Origin: Microstegium vimineum | Taxonomy: Eukaryota; Streptophyta; Magnoliopsida; Poales; Poaceae | Assembly (NCBI GenBank): GCA_022036555.1 | Contig: CM039126.1 | Location: 32,759,925 to 32,823,924, forward strand | Direction of reading: 5' to 3' | Length of the DNA: 64,000 bases | Part shown: positions 56,749-64,000 of the stretch, in pieces | Layout of the letters: the number at the start of each line of letters is the position of its first letter | How positions within the stretch are numbered: position 1 is the first letter of the stretch | Notes under the pieces: model-generated | Database searches by the model: none | What the model was told of the DNA's origin: nothing | What the model saw: only the letters and a program-made list of their open reading frames with translations | Translations under genes and position numbers: made by a program

Positions 56749-56921
56749 CAGGTTGACTGTAGGACGCAAGCCTAGGTAGCAATGGTTGTTTTAGGATCCT
56801 TTGCTGCTATATTTCACTGCTTTCTATCTTGCTCATGTTATTTACAAAATTTATATGCTTCTATGTCTTTATTCTATTATTTAAAATGTTGTTCTAATTA
56901 AGTTTAAACAAAATTCTATAG

Positions 56922-57871
56922 ATGCCGCCTGTCACGAGGTCTCGCCGTCTAAGCACCAGCAGTTACTTGGCCCAGTTCACCTCTCAGACTTCCCAGCCAG
57001 TGGTAGACATCTCAAATGATGAGATGGTGTCCGAGTCTAAGGAGGACCCTGAGGAGGAGCACGTGTTGGTGGAGGACGTCAACACGGAGGACGAACAGGA
57101 GTGGATGGATGTGAACCTTGCAGCACCAGCTCCACCACCAGCTCCTACACCAGTTGCTTCGCCAGCTCCTGTACCAGCTACTACACCGTCGCCTCTGCCT
57201 TCACCGACTCCAGCACCACTCCTTTCACCAGCACCAGCACCTGCCCTGGCGACGCCACCAGAGGATGAGCAGCCCGGATGGTCCGAGGAGCAGTACTACA
57301 AGTACCCTTCCCCAGCGGCGTACTTCCACATCCTGCTGCTGAAAGTGTTGGAGGAGTACTACCCTGAGATGGATACTTCTGTGAAGTACCTAGTTTCTGA
57401 GTTCTCTCACCCTCAGGAAGCTAGTTACTGGAAGGCACAGGTGGTAGTCTCTGTATGGAATGAGGCTCATGACAGTCAGAAGGTGGAGACTGTTCATGGC
57501 CATGTAGCCAAGAGGGCTCTTGACAGGGACAGCATGGAGAATGCTGCTGAGAACGTCTACATCTACTACCATGGAAGGCGTTACACAGCTATGTAGGGTG
57601 ATGCTTACGGGTTCCTGCCTCATATGACACCAGGTTTAACACTTGGTCGATCCAGAACCCTCTAGACCGTGGCTCTACCTTGGACACCACGGTCAGGCAT
57701 CTCAATGAGCTCCAAGGAGGCAATGAGAGGTTGAAGGAGGAGTTGCATGGCGAGCAGCAGTCTGTGGCTCGTTTCCAGAAGATGGTGGATGACTTGAGGG
57801 CCCAGCTGAACATGGCCCCAATGTATGAGAAGAAGCCACCCAACCACATCATGACTGATGAAGCTCCATAG
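56922..57871 (+). pseudogene. Extra ORF upstream of gag (ORF0-like)
   Basis: A 224-codon frame (56922-57596) starts MPPVTRSRRLSTSSYLAQF. It has an acidic segment (residues about 35-65), a Pro/Ala-rich linker (about 66-115) and a folded-looking part with EQYYKYPSPAAYFHILLLKV and YYHGRRYTAM. After a frame change the protein seems to continue with NELQGGNERLKEELHGEQQS to 57871, a likely coiled coil. Some grass chromoviruses (RIRE3/RIRE8, from memory) carry such an 'ORF0' before gag. The function is unknown. The ATG chosen is the first one after the LTR in good context, about 190 bp downstream of it. Confidence 0.7.
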
Positions 57872-58466
57872 ACGTTGAAGCCTTCTCTCTTTGTAATAAG
57901 CGTAGTAGTGCGAGTCTGTTTTAGTTTTGTGATTGATGAACTTGATGTCTTAATGCCTGTATTTATGAACTTGTTTGATTTGGATCTTTGGTTGTTTGTT
58001 AGTGTGAGAAATTGTGGGCCTGTCCACAAGTCTCACCAGTTGAAACATTAGGTTAATGTTTGATAATTTATCAGTGGGTTGATCTTATCTTATATCTCCT
58101 GTGCTGTTTTTCTGGAGCAGTCTCTGTTCTTTGCTTTATCTCTCCAAATCAGTAAATGCTATGCTGATGAAACTCTCACGCCAGAAAATAGACTTCAGTA
58201 CCTTTCCAACGCTGCCTGAACCAACCTCATATCTGTCCTGGGCTAAGAGATGTTGCTGTTGCAAGTTAGTCTTACTGCGCAGTCTGTGAACCTGAATAGA
58301 TCTGTTTGTTTCGAGTTTTTGACAAACATAGTAACAGAATCTGAAAATCTTATGAAAACGAAAGTTGTAGAGAACTTTCTGATCTTTCCAACCATATAAG
58401 CAGAATTTCTGTTTGAGTTCCAAATCTTGAGATAAGAACTTTTTACTGTACTGTTGTTGTAAAATC
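57872..58466 (+). other. Spacer between ORF0 and gag, possible intron
   Basis: About 600 bp without conserved coding sequence. It ends in CTTTGCTGAAAAACAG just before the recognisable gag sequence at 58549, which would fit a splice acceptor. A donor-like GTAATAAG lies at 57892. Splicing here is only a hypothesis. Confidence 0.4.
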
Positions 58467-59740
58467 ATGCCCAGAAATTTTCAGTTGACACAGACATGTT
58501 ATATGTTTTACAAAGTCACTAAACGTTACATCTTTGCTGAAAAACAGAGGGACGGCAGAGGTGCTAGAGTTCGTGGTCGTGGATGTGACCGTGGACGTGG
58601 AGTTCCTGTCAACCCGCCACCACCACCACCATCACCGCCTGCTGTGTCAGTGGAACAGTTGATGGGCATGCAAGCACAACTGATGCAAGCCATGATGCAT
58701 CGCTTGGAGAGCGAGCCTGTTGGAATTCTACCGCCAGTCCAAGATAGGGACAAAAGAGGAGAATTCATGAAGGGACGACCTCCCATCTTCACCCACGCAT
58801 CCGACCCTTTGGATGCAGATGATTGGCTCTGTGCTGTGGAGAAACAGCTGAACATAGCGCAGTGCAATGACACAGAAAAGGTGTTGTATGCCTCTGGACA
58901 GTTACAAGGAGCAGCTCAAGATTGGTGGGAGTCCTTCCAGTATGGACGCCCTGATGATGCTCCTGAAGTCAGTTGGCAGGAGTTCAGAGAGGAATTCAGA
59001 TCATACCACATTCCTGAAGGTATGATGGAGTTGAAACAAGAGGAGTTCAGATCCCTCAAGCAAGGATCTATGACAGTGGCTGAGTACCGTGACAAGTTTG
59101 CTCAATTGTCGAGTGGCGAGGGACTGTGACAAGCAGCGCAGATTCCTGAAGGGACTGTATGATGGACTTCAGCTCCAGCTCATGTCAAATGAGTACCCCA
59201 ACTATCAGACCTTGGTGAACCGCGCTATTGTGATTGACAATAAGCGCCGGGAAATGGAAACGAAGAAGAGGAAGCTACAGGATCAGACTTCAAGCAGCAA
59301 CACTCACCCTCGACCCTACCCGCAGCAGAGTTCCCAGCAGAGGAACCAAGGGCAGTCTAACCAGTGGAACAGAGGTCAGTTTCCTCAGCGTAATCAGTTC
59401 CAGCAACGCCCTCAAGGTCAGCAACAGTATGGAGGCCAGCGTCCACCTCAGCAGGTCTCTAACCAAGCTCAGCGCCAGGTGAATCCAAACACTCTGGCAG
59501 TGAACCCCAACAACAGTAACAACAACAAGTGTTTCCATTGTGGGAAAGAAGGGCATATGTCTTACAATTGTCTTGAGAAGCAGAACCAGCAGGCACCCCA
59601 GAATCAGAACAACCAGCAGAAAGGAAGGTACCAACCACCTCCAAACACTGGAAGGGTGAACCATGTATCTGCTGAAACCACTCAGGAAGCACCTGAAGTT
59701 ATGATGGGTACGTTTAATGTCAACTCATTCCCCGCTACCG
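58467..59740 (+). pseudogene. Chromovirus gag with CCHC zinc knuckle, frameshifted
   Basis: The first frame (58467-59129) has an Arg/Gly-rich and Pro-rich N-terminus. The gag domain follows, with GRPPIFTHASDPLDADDWLC, QLQGAAQDWWESFQ and SWQEFREEFRSYHIPEGMME. A frameshift and small loss near 59105 moves to a second frame (59089-59907) with KQRRFLKGLYDGLQLQLMSN, a Gln/Asn-rich linker and the zinc knuckle CFHCGKEGHMSYNC (59530-59571). Gag assembles the particle and binds RNA. The first 27 codons (58467-58548) may be non-coding or spliced out. Confidence 0.88.
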
Positions 59741-60808
59741 TACTCTTTGATTCTGGTGCTTCGCATTCTTTCATATCTGAAGCTTTTGTAAGAATGCATA
59801 GTATATCTTTACGTGCAATGAAAAATTGTATGCAAGTAAATTCACCAGGGGGTAGCATACCAGCTTCTGTTTGGAGTCCTTCCACTAGACTTACCCTAAG
59901 GGGGTAGACTTTGAAGTGAGTCCAGTTGTGATACCCACAGCTGGAATAGATCTGATTGTGGGAATGGATTGGATGAAACAACATCGAGCTGTGATTCAGT
60001 GTCAAGAGAGATGTGTTGTTGTGACATCACCTAATGGGGATAAGATGTGTGTTGAGGTAGAAATGCAAGCAACACCAAAAACCACTCTGAACAGTTATCT
60101 GGAGACGCCTTTGATGAGGAACAAGTGGTGGAAGAATTTCCGGATGTGTTCCCCGAAGAGTTACCAGGTATGCCACCTGATCGTGATGTTGAGTTTCTTA
60201 TTGAACTTCTACCTGGTACTGCTCCCATAGCTAAAAGACCATATAGAATGGGGGTGAAAGAATTAGAAGAACTTAAGAAACAAATTAGTGAACTGCAAGA
60301 AAAGGGTTTTATCCGCCCTAGTTCTTCACCTTGGGGAGCACCAGTTATATTTGTGGATAAGAAAGATGGTACTAGGAGAATGTGTGTGGATTACCGTTCT
60401 CTAAATGAAGTTACCATCAAGAATAAATATCCCTTACCAGAATAGATGACTTGTTTGATCAGTTGAAAGGTGCTTGTGTGTTCTCTAAAATAGATCTCCG
60501 TTCTGGATATCACCAATTAAAAATCCAAGCGGCAGACATACCTAAGACAGCCTTTACCACAAGATATGGGCTATATGAGTATACAGTTATGTCTTTTGGG
60601 TTGACCAATGCACCTGCGTACTTTATGTACATGATGAACAAGGTGTTCATGGAGTTTTTGGACAAGTTTGTGGTAGTGTTCATAGATGACATTCTAGTCT
60701 TCTCTAAAACTAAAGAGGAGCATGCTGAACATCTGAGGATGGTTTTGCAAAAGCTCAGAGAAAATCATTGTATGCAAGAGAAGTAAATGTGAGTTTTGGT
60801 TAAAAGAA
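59741..60808 (+). pseudogene. Chromovirus protease and reverse transcriptase, frameshifted
   Basis: The protease has LFDSGASHSFIS with the catalytic Asp at 59749-59751, and ends GIDLIVGMDWMKQHRAVI after a frame change near 59900. The RT begins after another shift near 60090, with EEFPDVFPEELPGMPPDRDV and SSSPWGAPVIFVDKKDGTRR. A single missing base near 60441 breaks it. It resumes at FSKIDLRSGYHQLKIQ, with the catalytic FIDD (60679-60690) intact. A further shift lies near 60777. All conserved blocks are present and undamaged apart from the frame. Confidence 0.9.
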
Positions 60809-61500
60809 GTGTCTTTCTTAGGTCATGTGGTCTCTAATGGAGGTATAGCAGTAGACCCAAGTAAGGTACGAGATGTTCTAAACTGGAACCCTCCAACCAA
60901 TGTTACCGAAATCCGTAGTTTCCTGGGTTTAGCAGGATACTATAGGAGGTTCATTGAAGGGTTTTCAAAGCTAGCTAAACCAATGACGGCCCTGCTAGAG
61001 AAAAGTGTCAAGTTTGTGTGGTCTGACAAATGTCAAACGAACTTTGAAGAGTTGAAGAAAAGGTTGACCACAGCCCTAGTATTGACATTACCAGATCTAA
61101 ACAAGAGTTTCTCAATATACTGTAATGCCTCTCGTTTAGGTCTTGGATGTGTGCTTATGCAAGAAGGAAAAGTTGTGGCATATGCATCTAGGCAGTTGAG
61201 GAAGCATGAGCTGAATTACCCTACTCATGACTTGGAATTGGCAGCAGTGGTCCATGCTCTAAAGATATGGAGACATTATCTAATAGGGCATAAGTGTGAT
61301 ATCTATACAGATCATAAGAGTTTGAAGTATATATTCACCCAGTCAGATCTGAATCTGAGACAGCGTCGTTGGCTTGAGCTGATCAAAGATTATGAGTTGG
61401 AAGTACATTATCATCCGGTAAGGCTAATGTAGTGGCCGATGCACTGAGCAGGAAGAGTTATGCTAATGCTTTAAGAATGAAGCTTATGCCTGCAGAATTG
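60809..61500 (+). pseudogene. Chromovirus RT connection and RNase H
   Basis: A 207-codon frame (60809-61432) carries VSFLGHVVSNGGIAVDPSKV and FLGLAGYYRRFIEGFSKLAK. The RNase H follows, with SIYCNASRLGLGCVLMQEGK, VAYASRQLRKHELNYPTHDL, LAAVVHALKIWRHYL and TDHKSLKYIF. The first acidic residue, usually Asp in SDAS, is Asn (CNAS). A one-base change near 61425 shifts the frame before ADALSRKS. Confidence 0.88.
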
Positions 61501-62776
61501 TGTGCTGATATGGAATCTCTTAATTTGGGATTTACCATTAATACCATGGAAATAACCATAGAACCACTCTGGAACAAGAGATACGTAAGGGTCAGTTGGA
61601 AGATCCGAGACTGGAAGAAATTGCAGAGAACATAGTGCTAGGAAAAGCACCAGGGTTCAGAATGGATGATGATGGTACATTGTGGTTTGGAAAGAGAATA
61701 TGTGTTCCCGAAGTAAAGTCTATCCGTGATGCCATACTTCGAGAAGCACATGATTCATCTTACTCTATACATCCTGGAAGTACTATGATGTACCTAGATC
61801 TAAAAGAAAAGTATTGGTGGTATGGATTAAAAGGGATGTAGCAGAATATGTAGCCTTGTGTGACACATGTCAAAGAGTGAAGGCAGAACACCAAAGACCT
61901 GCCGGTTTACTTCAGCCAATGAAAATACCTGAGTGGAAATGGGAAGAAGTAGGAATGGACTTTATAGTCAGATTACCACGTACACAGAGAGGATATGACT
62001 CGATCTGGGTAATCGTGGACCGCTTGACTAAAGTTGCTCACTTCCTACCAGTGAAGACTAACTACTCATGCCCAAGACTAGCAGAGCTATATATGGAAAG
62101 GATAGTATGTTTACACAGAGTCCCCAAAAAGATTGTATCTGACCGAGGTACCCAATTCACGTCACAATTCTGGCAGAAATTGCATGAATCTTTGGGAACA
62201 AAATTGACTTTCAGTACAGCATATCATCCACAGACTGATGGACAAACAGAAAGGACAAACCAAATATTGGAAGACATGTTGAGAGCAATGTGCATTACAA
62301 CATGGTGCCAGCTGGGACAAAATTTTGCCCTATGCTGAATTTTCATACAACAACAGTTATCAGAATAGTCTGAAAATGGCACCAAATGAGGCTCTGTATG
62401 GGCGTAAGTGCAGAACTCCTTTATTCTAGAACCAAACCGGAGAGACTCAGGTGTTTGGACTAGATGTTCTTCGAGATGCAGAAGAACAAGTAAGAAAAAT
62501 AAGAGATAATTTAAGAGTTGCACAATCCCGCCAAAAGAGCTACGCAGACACCCGCAGAAGAGGTCTGTCATTCGAGATTGAGATTATGTGTATTTGAAAG
62601 TGTCTCCAATGAGAACTGTAAAGAGGTTCAATATGAAAGGAAAGCTAGCTCCAAGATATGTTGGACCTTTCAAAATTCTCGTGAGACGTGGAGAGGTAGC
62701 TTATCAGTTAGAGTTACCCGAGAATTTGTCAGGAGTACATGATGTTTTCCATGTGTCTCAGTTGAAGAATGTTTAA
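61501..62776 (+). pseudogene. Chromovirus integrase, catalytic triad intact but frameshifted
   Basis: Frames joined by shifts near 61590, 61840 and 62310 carry the zinc-binding region (SIHPGSTMMYLDLKEKYWW, then CDTCQRVKAEH). The core has Asp in GMDFIV (61958-61960), Asp in SDRGTQF (62141-62143) and Glu in GQTERTNQ (62249-62251), a correct D-35-E. Downstream pieces are ILPYAEFSYNNSYQNSLKMA and RRGLSFEI. The C-terminal GPFKILVRRGEVAYQLELPE and GVHDVFHVSQLKNV (to 62776) form the GPY/F-type module. Confidence 0.9.
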
Positions 62777-62779
62777 GGG

Positions 62780-62994
62780 TACCTGAGGAATAGATCCCTC
62801 TAGAAGAGCTTACTATAAAGGAAGATCTCACATATGAAGAGTACCCGATAAGAATCTTGGAAACGGCAGAAAGGTTTACGAGGAGCCGTGTTATAAAGAT
62901 GTGCAAGGTTCAGTGGAACCGGTACATGGAAGACGAAGCTACTTGGGAAAGAGAAGAAGACCTGAGAAAGTCTTACCCACAGTTGTTTGAGTAA
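62780..62994 (+). CDS. Chromodomain at the C-terminus of the chromovirus integrase
   Basis: In the frame ending at the TAA 62992-62994, the sequence YEEYPIRILETAERFTRSR then CKVQWNRYMEDEATWERE then DLRKSYPQLFE is a chromodomain. It has the aromatic residues (Tyr, Trp, Trp) that bind modified histone tails, and directs insertion to heterochromatin in chromoviruses. A frame change from the upstream integrase lies near 62776, and a TAG near 62791 is in frame just before the domain. Confidence 0.88.
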
Positions 62995-63022
62995 GTCCGT
63001 CTGAATCTCAGGACGAGATTCC

Positions 63023-63040
63023 TTTTAAGGGGGGTAGATT
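63023..63040 (+). promoter_or_regulatory. Polypurine tract of the chromovirus
   Basis: TTTTAAGGGGGGTAGATT lies immediately before the 3' LTR, with a purine core AAGGGGGG, the normal plus-strand priming position. Confidence 0.8.
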
Positions 63041-64000
63041 TGTAACACCCACAATTTGAAATGCTTCTAAAATAATAGAAATGACTTAATTATGAAATTT
63101 TGTGAGCATATCATTTAGTGGAATAATAAAATTCTTAGAAATAAAATAATTCTAGTTTAGCAACATGAATGTGCATTCATGCAGCTGCATAATTTTTTTG
63201 ATTGATTTGAATTGCAAAACTCAAATTTCAAATGGTTTCAAATTGTTTGGAAATTGGATTTTGGAAAAAGAAATAAAAAGAAAAGGACAAAGGCTTGGCC
63301 TTTCTCTTTCTCTCCTGATCCCAGCCCATCCCTCACTTCCTCTCTCTTTCTCTCGGCTAGCCCAGTAAAATGCCGAAGCCCAACAAGCAGGCCGGCCCAA
63401 CCGGCCGCACTTCCCCTCTCTCCCCTTCCCTCCACTCACAACCGGGGTCCACTTGTCGGCGCCGAGCTCTCTCTCTCTGCTCTCCTTCCCTCTCTCTGAC
63501 CAGCGGGTCCCGCCTATCGGCGCATCCCCACCGCTCCATCTCTCCCCTGACTCGCTGCCGGACGGTCCCACGCGTCAGCGCCGTCGTCCCCAACCTTCAT
63601 CCGCCGAGTTCGCGGCACGGACGCGCCGCGGACGGCAACTGCCGCACGATCCCCGCTCCCTCACCCACACCCACGTCCGATTTGTCGGCCACAACCGCAC
63701 GCCCGCACGCTCTGCTCTACGCTATAAAGCGGCACGCCATCCTCTGCTCTCCCCTTTCTCATCTGCTATCTGCCGAACGCCGCCGCCGCCGTGTCGCAGA
63801 ACAGCACACCAGAGCCACAATTCGTCGTCGGTAAGATCCGTTTCGTACCGCGGAACTCCCGCGAATCCCCGTAACCTAATCTCTCTCTCCGTGCCGCCTA
63901 TGGCCGCAGGAATGCCTACGCCGTGGACGCAGACTCTGCCGACGCCGACCGCTGTCGCACGTCCGCCGCCCACCCGAGCCGTCTCCGTTCTTTCCGAAGT
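63041..64000 (+). repeat. Chromovirus 3' LTR, first 960 bp
   Basis: It starts TGTAACACCCACAATTTG and matches 53191 onward to the window end. Differences are largely single-base insertions or deletions in short runs, with fewer substitutions. Its TATA box is at 63723-63729. Confidence 0.93.

Larger units (their letters stand above)
53191..64000 (+). mobile_element. Ty3/gypsy chromovirus (Tekay/Del type), 3' LTR cut by window end
   Basis: The 5' LTR (53191-56733) and the partial 3' LTR (63041 onward) both start TGTAACACCCACAATTT. Between them come an iMet-type primer-binding site, an extra upstream ORF, gag, protease, RT, RNase H, integrase and a C-terminal chromodomain. The chromodomain and LTRs of about 3.5 kb fit the Tekay/Del lineage (RIRE3-like in grasses, as I recall). 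Catalytic motifs are all intact, yet the frame shifts about ten times, mostly by single bases. The right target duplication lies outside the window. Confidence 0.93.

Overview
The window looks like a repeat-rich intergenic block of a grass (Poaceae) nuclear genome, probably a panicoid grass, although the species cannot be read from the sequence. The evidence is the set of transposon families: Tourist and Stowaway MITEs, CACTA and Helitron termini, a Tat-lineage Ty3/gypsy element with an antisense gene, and a chromodomain Ty3/gypsy element with very long LTRs. I found no host protein-coding gene, rRNA, intact tRNA, CRISPR array or prokaryotic feature. Nearly all recognisable coding sequence is retrotransposon gag-pol in various states of decay.

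Layout. From 1 to 4718 lie an antisense LINE fragment split by a Tourist MITE (458-802), a Stowaway-like MITE (1881-2831) split by a complete 699-bp TRIM (2081-2779, TSD CTTTG), and a Helitron (3542-4718). From 4898 to 27632 lies a degenerate Ty1/copia element on the minus strand (TSD TAGGA). A 16.2-kb Ty3/gypsy Tat-type element (8633-24805, plus strand, TSD AATTG) is inserted inside its integrase region. From 27729 to 34256 lie a short Helitron, a GC-rich palindromic repeat block, a Tourist MITE, a Stowaway MITE and a non-autonomous CACTA element (31289-32171, TSD AGA). A 5'-truncated LINE occupies 34271-37299 on the minus strand with target duplications of about 17 bp. From 38301 to 53190 there are three antisense LTRs of one long-LTR family: a truncated copy (38301-41935), a solo LTR with TSD ATAAT (47356-50951) and a fragment (52046-53190). 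CACTA pieces and a LINE 3' fragment lie between them. From 53191 to the window end is a chromodomain (Tekay/Del-type) gypsy element. Its 3' LTR is cut by the window edge.

How the parts work together. The 16-kb gypsy element carries two convergent transcription units. The first is a sense gag-protease-RT-RNase H (dual)-integrase unit driven by the 5' LTR. The second is an antisense gene (21554 down to 17435) with its own TATA box and five small GT-AG introns of 80-96 nt. Its first exon resembles the grass 'putative gypsy type transposon' domain, and its later exons are acidic and coiled-coil. This antisense spliced gene is the most interesting object in the window. It and gag-pol have been inactivated by stops and frameshifts, and some of the sense-strand changes look like methyl-cytosine deamination.

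The order of insertion is readable: TRIM after Stowaway, gypsy after copia, and the chromodomain gypsy after the antisense LTR fragment it interrupts. LTR identity (about 3.3% substitutions by hand count) makes the nested gypsy clearly younger than its copia host, whose LTRs differ strongly.
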